Shown: positions 1-7,719, counted from the first letter of the stretch. The stretch: DNA of 8,814 nucleotides from an uncultured Treponema sp. (GCA_937890485.1 CALBXN010000006.1:1-8814), one strand, 5' to 3'. Translations and numbers: made by a program. The notes: a model not told the origin generated them from the letters alone.

Positions 1-315
1 ATCAATGCAGATACAGCAGCAGCACGTATAGCTGCGGAGCTTGGTGCGGCAAATCTTATCCTTATGACGGATATAGCAGGACTTCTCCGTGATAAGGACG
101 ATACATCAACACTTATTCCTAAGGTAAATGTCAGTGAAGTGCCTTATCTGAAGATGCAGGGCATAGTATCAGGCGGAATGATTCCTAAAATTGACTGCTG
201 TGTTGAAGCTGTAAGACGCGGCGTTGACGGAGCTGTGATTATTGACGGCAGAGTTCCTCATTCTATTCTCATTGAAATTTTCTCAAACGAGGGTGTAGGA
301 ACACAATTTGTATAA
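1..315 (+). CDS. argB: Acetylglutamate kinase, C-terminal part (5' end outside window)
   Basis: Frame 1 is open from the first base to TAA at 313-315, giving 105 codons of a protein that starts upstream; the internal ATG at 64 is not the real start. ArgB phosphorylates N-acetyl-L-glutamate with ATP, the second step of arginine synthesis, in the cytoplasm. The visible part is the ATP-binding half of the amino-acid-kinase fold: an INADTAA stretch at the very start, then LILMTDIAGLLRD, the glycine turn VSGGMIPK, and the closing IIDGRVPHSIL and GVGTQFV. These match the usual C-terminus of this enzyme, so the end is complete. The codon style is Clostridia-like (GGC, GAC, CTC, CGT/CGC) and differs from the genes that follow. 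No argC, argJ or argD is in view, and the next genes are unrelated and face the other way. Identity is very secure; host assignment is inference. Confidence 0.95.
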   Translation: MNADTAAARIAAELGAANLILMTDIAGLLRDKDDTSTLIPKVNVSEVPYLKMQGIVSGGMIPKIDCCVEAVRRGVDGAVIIDGRVPHSILIEIFSNEGVGTQFV

Positions 316-401
316 GGGAATTTCTTGAAAAATAACAAATAATTAAAAAAAGAAATAAATATACCGAAAGTTTACAAAAAACATTGAATTTAACCTTGAT
401 T
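316..401. other. Convergent intergenic spacer, probable left compositional seam
   Basis: These 86 bases lie between the end of argB (+) and the end of the NHL/VWA gene (-). They are very AT-rich with A-runs near 344-350 and 376-382. I find no GC-rich stem followed by a T-run on either strand, although two convergent transcripts would normally end here. The only inverted repeat seen is a 4-bp A/T stem around 371-383, too weak to call. The change from Clostridia-like to spirochaete-like codon style falls in or next to this spacer. Confidence 0.5.
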
Positions 402-2594
402 TCATGGTGTATTTAGAGTTATAATAGAAGTCGCCTCGATAATAGAATTACCATAAAAAGCTTTTATTCCTAAAGTATTTACTGCAATTGCATTTGATGC
501 AGGTGGTGCAACCACAGGAATTGTTACAGCGCCATTTTTGCTTGCAATATCTTCTGCCTGCTGGTGTTTTTTTGTTAATTCTTCGGCTTCAACAGGTTCT
601 TCTTCAATTTCTACAGGTAAATAATCTCTTCCGTAGCCAGAATTAAGACTAGATGTGTAAGAGAGTCGATACAATCCGTTTGGAATATTTTCAATATCTC
701 TTACGAGGGAAGACAATCCTTCATTTCTGTAAACATAATAAGATTTTCCATTTAAGTGGGAGGTTAAATATTCAAGTTGAGAGTCAGCGGCACCTTGATT
801 CAACATAATTGTGGAAAAACTTACTCCGTTATTTCCTAAATAAGCAGCAACCTCAGAAACTGGATATTTTGAAAATGCATTTTGAGAGATTTTTCCTGTT
901 GTCAATAAAATTACAGCTCGTTTTGTGGAATCTAAAACTAAGTTATTTGTTGCAAGTCTAATAGAATTATCTAAAGCAGTTTCCTTTGAAATTTGTGAGT
1001 TTAATCTTTTTACAGAAAAATTCTTACAACCTTCTGGATTTCCAGAATATTCAATTACAGGAACAGCTGAAGAACTGATTATCGTAAGTTTTGCATTTTT
1101 TCCCATAGATGAAGAAATTTCTCTTACAGCAGTTTCTATCGCTGAAGAATATTTTGCAGAATCCAAAGTTCTATCAATAATAATTGTAATATCAGAATTT
1201 TGTTCAAGAGTAACAGAACCTTCAAAACGTAAATCTGCTACAGGACGATTTTCTTCTGAAACATAAAAGTTTACATCATTTAATCCTACAATACTTTGTC
1301 TAAACCTATTTTCAACTCGAACATCCAAAACTACTTTTGGAAAATGTTCCGAATTTACTTTTTCAATGTCTACAAAAAAACCACCAACAAGTTCATTCAT
1401 TCTAGACATTATACTTATTTCGTTGGCCCCGTAATCAGCAACAACTAAATTTGCATTTGCATCAATTACAGCATTTGTTGCTTTTACTTTTGCATTTCCT
1501 AGTCTTGCAGTCTCATAAACCGCACCCGAAGAAATATCTACAGAATAAATTTTATTCATATCAGAAACAATCAAACTATCTTGGTAAAATCTCATACTTT
1601 CTGGACTAGAAAAAGTTTTAGGTTTAACTAGTACATCTAAATAATTTCCTGAATTATCAAAGAAATAAATTGCACCAGTGATATTATCAGCAACATAAAC
1701 AATATCATCTACAATAACAATTCCAGAAGGTCCAGAAAAACCTTCAAAAGTTCCAGATGAATTTTTTTTACCAAAACTAAAAAGATAATTAAATTCTTCA
1801 TCAAAAACAGAAACTCTAGAATTACCAAAATCTGTTACAAAAATATTTCCATTTGAATCTTGAGCAAGATATTGAGGACCGAGAAGTTCTCCGTCACCAA
1901 TTCCTTTTTTTCCAAAACTAGAAATGTAATCACCTTTATCAGATAATTTTGTTATTCTATTTCCAGCACTTTCTGTAACTAAAAGACTTCCGTCTCTTGC
2001 TTCAATTATATCAATTGGTCTATCAAAACCATTTATTGGACCTCGTTTTCGGTTTAAAATTGAACCATTTACATCAATATCTAATAATTCATTTGACCCA
2101 TAAGCTAAAACCCAAATTCTACCATTTTTTTGAGGCAAAATTGAAATTGGCTGACTAAAAAACAGAGATTCCCCTTGAGCTCCCACAATAGAAGTAGCAT
2201 TTACATAACGAGTTTCTTTTGAAAAAAATTCGCTTAATAATCTTCTATGAGAAATAATTTCCATTTTATTTTGCAACAAAATTTTTGTTGGTTCTAACTC
2301 TGAAAGAAATTTCCATTGGTCTAAAGCAGTACTTTCTATTCCTGATTTATAATATGATTTTGCAAGCCAATCAACGATTAAAGGTTCGTTAGGGATAAGA
2401 GACAAGGCTTTTTCAAATTGTAAAATTGCATCATTGTAAGCACCTCTATAATAAGCTTGAACTCCTCGTCTAAATTCTTCTACAGCCATTCCCCTATCAG
2501 CAGGAGATGGTTCTGAAACTTGGGCACTTAAAGAAAAAGTAATAATCAATGTAAAAAAAAGTGAAAATACAAATCTTGTAAAAAAAGATTTCAT
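402..2594 (-). CDS. Exported TPR / NHL beta-propeller / VWA-like protein
   Basis: A 730-residue protein with a Sec signal peptide (MKSF, hydrophobic core about 8-22, likely cleavage after SLSA at 24). There is no lipobox cysteine, so it should be a soluble periplasmic or surface protein. Domain order: TPR-like helices at about 37-103; NHL-type repeats at about 140-400, with blades ending in lines such as GDYISSFGKKG, FVTDFGNSRVSVFD and LVVADYGANEISIM; then a VWA-like domain at about 420-640, preceded by a strand resembling those of VWFA-related exported proteins. The VWA metal site is abnormal: DRTLD at 474-478 replaces DxSxS, and LLTTG at 563-567 replaces LLTDG. The tail has an acidic stretch (EIEEEPVEAEEL, about 662-673). 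Its ATG overlaps the stop of the upstream TPR gene by 1 nt, with a G-run at 2603-2607 as a possible ribosome site. A protein-interaction or envelope scaffold role is inference; substrate unknown. Confidence 0.85.
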   Translation of the reverse strand: MKSFFTRFVFSLFFTLIITFSLSAQVSEPSPADRGMAVEEFRRGVQAYYRGAYNDAILQFEKALSLIPNEPLIVDWLAKSYYKSGIESTALDQWKFLSELEPTKILLQNKMEIISHRRLLSEFFSKETRYVNATSIVGAQGESLFFSQPISILPQKNGRIWVLAYGSNELLDIDVNGSILNRKRGPINGFDRPIDIIEARDGSLLVTESAGNRITKLSDKGDYISSFGKKGIGDGELLGPQYLAQDSNGNIFVTDFGNSRVSVFDEEFNYLFSFGKKNSSGTFEGFSGPSGIVIVDDIVYVADNITGAIYFFDNSGNYLDVLVKPKTFSSPESMRFYQDSLIVSDMNKIYSVDISSGAVYETARLGNAKVKATNAVIDANANLVVADYGANEISIMSRMNELVGGFFVDIEKVNSEHFPKVVLDVRVENRFRQSIVGLNDVNFYVSEENRPVADLRFEGSVTLEQNSDITIIIDRTLDSAKYSSAIETAVREISSSMGKNAKLTIISSSAVPVIEYSGNPEGCKNFSVKRLNSQISKETALDNSIRLATNNLVLDSTKRAVILLTTGKISQNAFSKYPVSEVAAYLGNNGVSFSTIMLNQGAADSQLEYLTSHLNGKSYYVYRNEGLSSLVRDIENIPNGLYRLSYTSSLNSGYGRDYLPVEIEEEPVEAEELTKKHQQAEDIASKNGAVTIPVVAPPASNAIAVNTLGIKAFYGNSIIEATSIITLNTP

Positions 2595-3304
2595 TAAAAT
2601 TGCCCCCGTCGTGGAATATCATTATCTTTTATATCAGAAACACTAGATAGTATTTCTTGATAATGTGATTTTATTTCTTCATTTTCAGGATTTTTTTCTA
2701 AGGCTCTTTTTATAAAAGACTTTGCTTCTTTTAATAAACCAAGTTTGAAATAAACCCATCCTAAAGAATCTAGGTATGCACTAGATTCAGGATTTGTATC
2801 AAGGGCTTTTTTGCATAAAAACAAAGCTCTTGTTAAGTCCTTTCCTGTACAAGCTAAAATGTAGCCTAAACCATTTAGAGCTGTAGGATTTTCTGGATTC
2901 TGTTCAAGAACAGTTTCATAACATCCAATTGACTTGTCAATCTCGTTACGATACCAAGCAACATATCCCTTTGCACATTGGACTTGTTCAGAATCAATGC
3001 CATCTTCTGTAAGTTTTGAAAGTTCAAATTCTGCCATCTTAGAACGATTTGTTAAACTATAAATAACTGCCAAAGATAATCTACATTGCTTTATTCGCTC
3101 TTCATCAGTTCCATTGGTAACAACTTGTTCTAAATACAATAAAGCTTCATCATATTTATTCAATCTGGCATAACAAAGTCCTATAAAATATGCTAATTCA
3201 ATATTATCAGCTGATTCTGGTGGTAAAGAAAGAAAAAAACTTAAAGCATCAGTATACTTTCGTGATTGATATAACTTTATTCCTTGTCTTAAATTGTCAG
3301 ACAT
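2594..3304 (-). CDS. Cytoplasmic tetratricopeptide repeat protein
   Basis: A 236-residue protein built almost entirely of TPR helix pairs: about 3-26, 36-66, 107-139, 140-173 and 174-207. The clearest are LNGLGYILACTGKDLTRAL and LDSLGWVYFKLGLLKEA, each followed by an NPE turn. There is no signal peptide or membrane segment, so it is probably cytoplasmic. TPR arrays bind other proteins; no partner is identifiable from sequence. The start is well supported: AGGAG lies at 3310-3314 (minus strand) 5 nt before the ATG, inside the end of surE, and the two genes overlap by 16 nt. Its own TAA shares a base with the ATG of the NHL/VWA gene, which also begins with a TPR module, so the two may act together (inference). 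The C-terminal about 20 residues are polar and probably disordered. Confidence 0.85.
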   Translation of the reverse strand: MSDNLRQGIKLYQSRKYTDALSFFLSLPPESADNIELAYFIGLCYARLNKYDEALLYLEQVVTNGTDEERIKQCRLSLAVIYSLTNRSKMAEFELSKLTEDGIDSEQVQCAKGYVAWYRNEIDKSIGCYETVLEQNPENPTALNGLGYILACTGKDLTRALFLCKKALDTNPESSAYLDSLGWVYFKLGLLKEAKSFIKRALEKNPENEEIKSHYQEILSSVSDIKDNDIPRRGQF

Positions 3305-4032
3305 AAACTCTCCTGCATTTGTAAATCAGTTTTAAGGCTAACTGGCTGAGATAAAACTCTAGTAATTGAAATAAATCCTTCAGAAACAGCTTTTTCGTCA
3401 GAATCTTCATCTCCAAAAGATTCTACTTCCCCACCAACAAAAAAGCTATATAATTTTCCGTCAGGAGCATTATACACAGAAACTTTATCTTTGTAACAGC
3501 GATTCGAAAGAGATGTAAATTTATATCCCTTATACGAAGATAATGAATCTGCGTTTATATTAAGAAAAATATCTTTTTCGCACAAGGTTACAAGATTTTC
3601 GACATTTTTGCTTACAAAATCTGCCAAAGTTGAATAATCTAAATGTTTTTCAAAAGATGCTAAACTAACTGCAATTCCTGGAATACCATAAAATGAAGCT
3701 TGACGAGCAGCAGCGGCAGTTCCCGAAAAAATAATATCAGTTCCAAGATTTGGACCTTTATTGATTCCAGAAATTACAACATCTGGATGTTCTTGCAAAA
3801 TTCCATTTATTGCGTTAAAAGTACAATCTACGGGAACTCCTGAACAAGAAAAACGATTTTCAGCTAACTGACAAAGTTTTAGAGGCTCAGTCATTGTTAT
3901 TCCGTGAGAAACTCCAGAACGATTTCTATCAGGAGCTACAACAAAAACCTCATGCTTTTTTTCTAAATATTTTGCAAGAATTAAAAGTCCTTCTGCATGA
4001 ATTCCATCATCATTTGTAAGTAAAATTTTCAC
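3289..4032 (-). CDS. surE: 5'/3'-nucleotidase SurE
   Basis: A 247-residue SurE-family phosphatase, normal length for the family. SurE removes phosphate from nucleoside monophosphates, and in some bacteria from short polyphosphate, using a divalent metal in the cytoplasm. The metal ligands are present: D8 and D9 in LLTNDDGIHAEG, S39 in APDRNRSGVSHG, and N91 in VISGINKGPNLGTDI; SGTAAAARQA at 103-112 is also typical. The GVPVDC strand at 65-70 matches the family. The start codon is GTG (4030-4032), preceded by GGAG at 4039-4042 with a 6-nt gap. It begins 1 nt after the stop of the galactokinase-like gene, and its end overlaps the TPR gene by 16 nt, so the three should be co-translated. All key residues are intact and there is no sign of decay. 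Confidence 0.97.
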   Translation of the reverse strand: MKILLTNDDGIHAEGLLILAKYLEKKHEVFVVAPDRNRSGVSHGITMTEPLKLCQLAENRFSCSGVPVDCTFNAINGILQEHPDVVISGINKGPNLGTDIIFSGTAAAARQASFYGIPGIAVSLASFEKHLDYSTLADFVSKNVENLVTLCEKDIFLNINADSLSSYKGYKFTSLSNRCYKDKVSVYNAPDGKLYSFFVGGEVESFGDEDSDEKAVSEGFISITRVLSQPVSLKTDLQMQESLCLTI

Positions 4033-4033
4033 G

Positions 4034-5209
4034 TTAAACTCCAGTATCCTTAATTACCGAAATACCATCACTTGGATGAACAATGTAAGTTGTAGGATGA
4101 AATCCAAAAATTCTTTCATAATCTTGTAATTTTTGCATATAAGTCTCTACATACTCATCTTTCATAATTGAATATGTGCAATAAGAATAATCTTTAGCAA
4201 TTATTCTTGAACAAGAAGACAAGTTAAGCAATGAATTTTGTTCAATTTCTTGAACTCTTTTTACTAACCAATCAATTTCAGGACAAGAAATCATAAAAGA
4301 ATCTCGCATCAATTCATGAGATCTATTTATACCTCGGGCAAATCCACTCAAATTATTATTTTTTAAAGATTCTATGGTATCTAAAAGAATTTGATTTTCT
4401 TTCATTATGCAAATCAACTTACGACGAATATCTTCAGAAACATCTGACAAAATTTCATTTATTTCTGAAATAGATTCTTCATATACACACCTAGATTTTC
4501 TCTCTGTTTTCAAAGAATGAAGTAACTTTTTATTCTGTTCTGTGTATAAAGAATCTTTATTCCATAAAGTTGCAATAGGAACTTTTGAATCTGTAAGAAC
4601 AATTGTTAAGCCTTCAAATTTAAAGGGTATGACTTCGTGGGAAGATGATGAGTAATTAGTTAAAACACATGATTTTTTTTTGGAAAAAAGCACAGAATTT
4701 ACATCAGAAACAAAAAAATCTGAATAAAAAAATTGCTTATCGCCCTTTTCAATTACTTGCTTTAACAAAGAATCATTTCCACGTATTTTATATAATTTTT
4801 TTATAGCAAAAGCAACTGCAACTTTAAAAGCAGGTTCAATACCAAACCCAACAGAAGGCAATAGTTCACTATAAAAAGTAATATCAAAACCAGAAAAACT
4901 AAAACCTAAATCAGCATATCCATGAAGAATAGATTTTACAATATTCGCCATCTTATCTTCTTTTCGATATTTTGTTATTGAAAGAGGTATTTTTTTTCGT
5001 TCTTTAGTTTGATTATAATAAAATCGTAAAATATTATCAGTTCTTCTGGAAAAAGCCACATAAACAGGTAAATCTATTGCCATAGAAAGAACTTCATCAC
5101 CAAAAAAACAAGAATACTCTCCTAGCAAATCAAATCTACTAGGAGATTGCACCACGATTTCTGGCTGAGAACCAAATTCTTCTGTGTGTACTTCAATCAC
5201 TTTTTGCAT
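4034..5209 (-). CDS. Galactokinase-family (GHMP) protein, probably catalytically altered
   Basis: A 391-residue protein with galactokinase length and order of motifs but eroded signatures. The N-terminal motif reads PSRFDLLGEYSCFFGDEVLSMAI (residues 23-45, shown in part: PSRFDLLGEY), where the family has PGRVNLIGEHTDY. The ATP-loop motif, normally PxGxGLSSSA, is PSVGFGIEPA at 118-127, so the serines that bind phosphate are gone. The third motif, normally a GGGFGG turn, is IIAKDYSYC at 336-344. What remains is good evidence of descent: R25, an Asp at 169 that aligns with the catalytic Asp when FSK is set against FGK, SHELMRD and SCPEIDWLV at about 298-316, and a galactokinase-like end (PSDG at 379-382). 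It is the first gene of the minus operon and is coupled to surE. A GGAA site lies 13-14 nt before ATG, rather far. It may be a pseudokinase or bind another sugar; true galactokinase activity looks unlikely. Confidence 0.8.
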   Translation of the reverse strand: MQKVIEVHTEEFGSQPEIVVQSPSRFDLLGEYSCFFGDEVLSMAIDLPVYVAFSRRTDNILRFYYNQTKERKKIPLSITKYRKEDKMANIVKSILHGYADLGFSFSGFDITFYSELLPSVGFGIEPAFKVAVAFAIKKLYKIRGNDSLLKQVIEKGDKQFFYSDFFVSDVNSVLFSKKKSCVLTNYSSSSHEVIPFKFEGLTIVLTDSKVPIATLWNKDSLYTEQNKKLLHSLKTERKSRCVYEESISEINEILSDVSEDIRRKLICIMKENQILLDTIESLKNNNLSGFARGINRSHELMRDSFMISCPEIDWLVKRVQEIEQNSLLNLSSCSRIIAKDYSYCTYSIMKDEYVETYMQKLQDYERIFGFHPTTYIVHPSDGISVIKDTGV

Positions 5210-5276
5210 GTAACTTTGTTCACTTCCTTACAAACTAATTGATTTATGAACCAAAATCAGATAAAATGATAATATA
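5210..5276. promoter_or_regulatory. Divergent promoter region between the galactokinase-like gene and lnt
   Basis: A 67-bp AT-rich gap between two divergent starts. For the plus strand there is TTGATT at 5239-5244, a 17-bp gap, and TAAAAT at 5262-5267, a good sigma-70 type pair that would start RNA only a few bases before the lnt ATG. A second -10-like TATAAT at 5273-5278 overlaps that ATG. For the minus strand the best pair is weaker: TTATCA (5272-5267) and CATAAA (5248-5243) with 18 bp between, followed by AAGGAAG at 5229-5223. The two proposed promoters overlap, so they may compete. No clear operator palindrome was seen. Proposed from sequence match only. Confidence 0.4.
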
Positions 5277-7061
5277 ATGATGCAAATTTTACAAGTTTTT
5301 TATTCGATTTTTTCAGGAATTGTAACATCTCTCGCAATTCCAAATGAGCTTTTATTGCTTGGTTCACCTATACTAGGTATTATAGCACTAATTCCGCTTT
5401 TTGTGGTAATTTCTAGGTCAAAATCTTTTGCAGAAGCAGGATTATTAACTGGTTTACAACTTTTTGTAACTCACATGCTTTCAAGTTATTGGCTTGGTCG
5501 ATTTAAGGATTTTGCAATTTTTACACTAGGAGCTTCTGGTGTTGCCTATTTTGTGTTTGGTTTTGTATTTGGTAATTACTTATATCTTCCATTTAGATAC
5601 ACAGATGGAAAAAATAAGTTAAAATCATACAGTATTTACGCTTCAAGTTATCCAGTTCAGCAAATTTTAAGTTTTGCAGCAATTTGGACAATTTACGAAT
5701 GGTTCCGTTCAACAGGATTTTTGGCTTACCCTTGGGGAACTTTAGTAATGAGTGCTTATAGATGGAATTTATTAACACAAATTGCTTCTGTTACTGGAAC
5801 TTGGGGAATTACTTTTATTTTTGCACTATTTTCTGCTGTTTTGGCTAAAGGAATTTTAATTATTCCGGATGCAAAAAGATACGAAACAAACAAAGCTCCA
5901 ATAAAAATGTATGCTCAAACAGCTGCTTTATGTATGACTTTATTAGCAATTTCAGTTTTCTTTGGAGCAGGTCAATATTTACTAAATCGTCAACCTGAAA
6001 AATATGTAAAAGTATCCATGATTCAACATAATAGCGAACCGTGGCGTTCTAGCCAGAGAACAATTATAACAACTTCGATGGAACAAACTGAAAATGCTCT
6101 TAATGAATATGCTAATAATCCAGAAAAGCCTGGCGAGAAACCAGATTTAATTGTATGGAATGAATCTTCTTTAGGATATTCTTTTCCAAGAGCGTTAGAA
6201 CGATATAAAACTTATCCTAAAGAAAAACCTCTAATTCCTTTTATAAAAGAAGTTGGTGTTCCTTTTGTTATGGGAGCTCCAGCATATTTAGATAATGCAG
6301 AAAATACATCTAATGCCGCAGTATATTTTGATAAAGACGGTAACTTTGTTGACGCCTACGGAAAAATTCACCTTGTTCCATTTGCAGAAGTTATTCCTTA
6401 TGCAGATCATCCTTTAGTAAAAAAGTTTATGAGTTCTGTAATTGGATTTTCTAACGGATGGACACCAGGAAAAAATTATAAACTTTTCGATTTACCTTTG
6501 CAAAATGATGAAGTTGTAAAATTCACCACTCCAATTTGTTTTGAGGACGCTTTTTCAGACCTTTGTCGTAGATTATATTTATTTGGAAGTGAATTATTTG
6601 TAAACATCACAAATGATTCTTGGTCAGAAACAAAATCCGCAGAATATCAACATTTTGTAATTTCAAGTTATCGTACAATAGAACACAGAACTTCAATGTT
6701 AAGAAGTTGTACAGCAGGCTATTCGGTTGTAATTGATTCACTAGGAAGAGTTGTAGCTGATATGCCTTTATTCACAACAGGATATTTAAATGCCGAAGTT
6801 CCTGTTTACAAAAGAACAATGACAACTTATTCAAGATTCGGAAATTGGATGATTTATGTTTTATTTGTACTTGCTTTCTTGTATTCAATATATCTATTTG
6901 TAATTTTGCAAAAAGAAAAAAAATATTATAACGCTTTACAAATTGAATTTGATTCTTTACCAAGAGAACCTGATGAAGAAGAAGAATTTGCAGAATTTTT
7001 ATATTCTTTCATTATGAAAAATAAAGAAAAAATTTACAAAGAATTTCTAAAAATGAAATAA
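5277..7061 (+). CDS. lnt: Apolipoprotein N-acyltransferase
   Basis: A 594-residue integral membrane enzyme that adds the third acyl chain to the N-terminal cysteine of lipoproteins, the last maturation step in diderm bacteria. About six or seven hydrophobic segments occupy residues 5-235, including the YPWG turn at 151-154. The nitrilase-like periplasmic domain covers about 245-515, and one more membrane segment lies at 523-545. The catalytic triad can be placed at E296 (VWNES), K363 (YGKIHLVPFAE) and C421 (PICFED); E371, E423 and W449 (NDSW) also match the family. After the last membrane segment is an extra cytoplasmic tail of about 50 residues, acidic then lysine-rich, longer than in the E. 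coli enzyme. An in-frame TAA at 5262-5264 limits the start; the first ATG is at 5277, immediately followed by another, and no Shine-Dalgarno is visible. Opposed to the minus operon; bioY follows. Confidence 0.96.
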   Translation: MMQILQVFYSIFSGIVTSLAIPNELLLLGSPILGIIALIPLFVVISRSKSFAEAGLLTGLQLFVTHMLSSYWLGRFKDFAIFTLGASGVAYFVFGFVFGNYLYLPFRYTDGKNKLKSYSIYASSYPVQQILSFAAIWTIYEWFRSTGFLAYPWGTLVMSAYRWNLLTQIASVTGTWGITFIFALFSAVLAKGILIIPDAKRYETNKAPIKMYAQTAALCMTLLAISVFFGAGQYLLNRQPEKYVKVSMIQHNSEPWRSSQRTIITTSMEQTENALNEYANNPEKPGEKPDLIVWNESSLGYSFPRALERYKTYPKEKPLIPFIKEVGVPFVMGAPAYLDNAENTSNAAVYFDKDGNFVDAYGKIHLVPFAEVIPYADHPLVKKFMSSVIGFSNGWTPGKNYKLFDLPLQNDEVVKFTTPICFEDAFSDLCRRLYLFGSELFVNITNDSWSETKSAEYQHFVISSYRTIEHRTSMLRSCTAGYSVVIDSLGRVVADMPLFTTGYLNAEVPVYKRTMTTYSRFGNWMIYVLFVLAFLYSIYLFVILQKEKKYYNALQIEFDSLPREPDEEEEFAEFLYSFIMKNKEKIYKEFLKMK

Positions 7062-7139
7062 AAAGATATTAGCAGTACTACTAAAAAAAGGTCTACTAAG
7101 AAAAAGCAACCAAAAGAAGAATTAAATGAAGAAAACTGA
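7062..7139 (+). other. In-frame coding-like continuation of lnt beyond its stop codon
   Basis: Directly after the lnt TAA (7059-7061) the same frame stays open for 25 codons to TGA at 7137-7139. It reads as a polar lysine-rich tail, including SSTTKKRSTKKKQPKEEL, very like the charged tail that precedes the stop (MKNKEKIYKEFLKMK). The continuation would overlap the bioY start at 7126 by 14 nt, the sort of overlap common in operons. It may be the lost end of lnt after a nonsense change, a readthrough product, or a sequencing error at the TAA. The run is A-rich, so chance lysine codons are also possible. Confidence 0.4.
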
Positions 7140-7719
7140 AAATAAATCATTTATAAAAAATTCACCTCAAGATAATTTGCGTTCTCTAGCAATTATTTTA
7201 AGTGCCGTAATTTGTGCTGCATCAGGATTGTTATCATATCAAATTGAAGGAACATTTTATCCTTTAGTTATACAAAATATGATGTGCTTATTCTTTGCAG
7301 GAATTTTTGGTGGATTTTCAGGTGCAGCAGTTTCTGGAATAACACTGATGATGGGAGCTTTAGGTTTACCAATTTTTTCTTTTGGAAGCAATGGCTTAGC
7401 TAGTTTATCAGGAGAAACTGGTGGATTTTTAATAGGATATTTTATAGCTTCTCTTTTTGTTGGAATTTTTTTAGGTAAACCACAAGAAGAAAAAACTTCC
7501 CTAAAAAAAATAATAATTTCACTTTTTATTGGATTTTTGATAATTTACATAGTTGGAATTTTTCAATATTTTAAATCAACTCATATAAAATTTTCGTTTA
7601 CAATACTTGAAAGAATTTTATATACTTCTATACCATTATTTATTTTTGATTTTATAAAACTGATAATAACAAGTATTGCAACATATTTTTTGCGTCCTGT
7701 TTGTGCAAAATATTTTTAG
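7126..7719 (+). CDS. bioY: Biotin transporter substrate-binding protein BioY
   Basis: A 197-residue membrane protein of normal BioY length, the S-component that binds biotin and passes it across the inner membrane, alone or with the ECF units BioM/BioN or EcfAT. Hydrophobic segments lie at about 20-40, 45-66, 68-84, 98-118, 128-147 and 165-190. Family marks are GGFSGAAVSGITLMMGALGL (62-81), LPIFSFGSNGLASLSGETGG at 81-100 and, near the end, FDFIKLIITS with D175 and K178 matching the conserved DxxK motif of the last helix. The N-terminal about 18 residues are polar and cytoplasmic. It starts 64 nt after the lnt stop with only a weak GAAG-type ribosome site. No energising ATPase or transmembrane partner, biotin synthesis gene or BirA-like operator is in the window. 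Codon style matches lnt, so it belongs to the spirochaete-type block. Confidence 0.92.
   Translation: MKKTENKSFIKNSPQDNLRSLAIILSAVICAASGLLSYQIEGTFYPLVIQNMMCLFFAGIFGGFSGAAVSGITLMMGALGLPIFSFGSNGLASLSGETGGFLIGYFIASLFVGIFLGKPQEEKTSLKKIIISLFIGFLIIYIVGIFQYFKSTHIKFSFTILERILYTSIPLFIFDFIKLIITSIATYFLRPVCAKYF

Noticed and set aside
64..315. ArgB as an 83-residue gene starting at ATG 64
   Set aside because: The frame is open upstream to base 1 with ArgB-like residues (INADTAAARIAAELGA), so the gene is a partial CDS cut by the window edge.
365..400. Rho-independent terminator for the minus operon
   Set aside because: Only a 4-bp A/T stem could be formed and no GC stem precedes a T-run.
925..1266. Plus-strand open frame of 113 codons
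   Set aside because: It lies wholly antisense to the NHL/VWA gene, has no ribosome site and no recognisable domain; its composition is that of a mirrored frame.
5593..5778. Minus-strand open frame of 61 codons
   Set aside because: Antisense to the membrane part of lnt, without ribosome site or homology that I can recognise.
6772..6963. Minus-strand open frame of 63 codons
   Set aside because: Antisense to the conserved end of lnt; the AT-rich sequence gives chance open frames.
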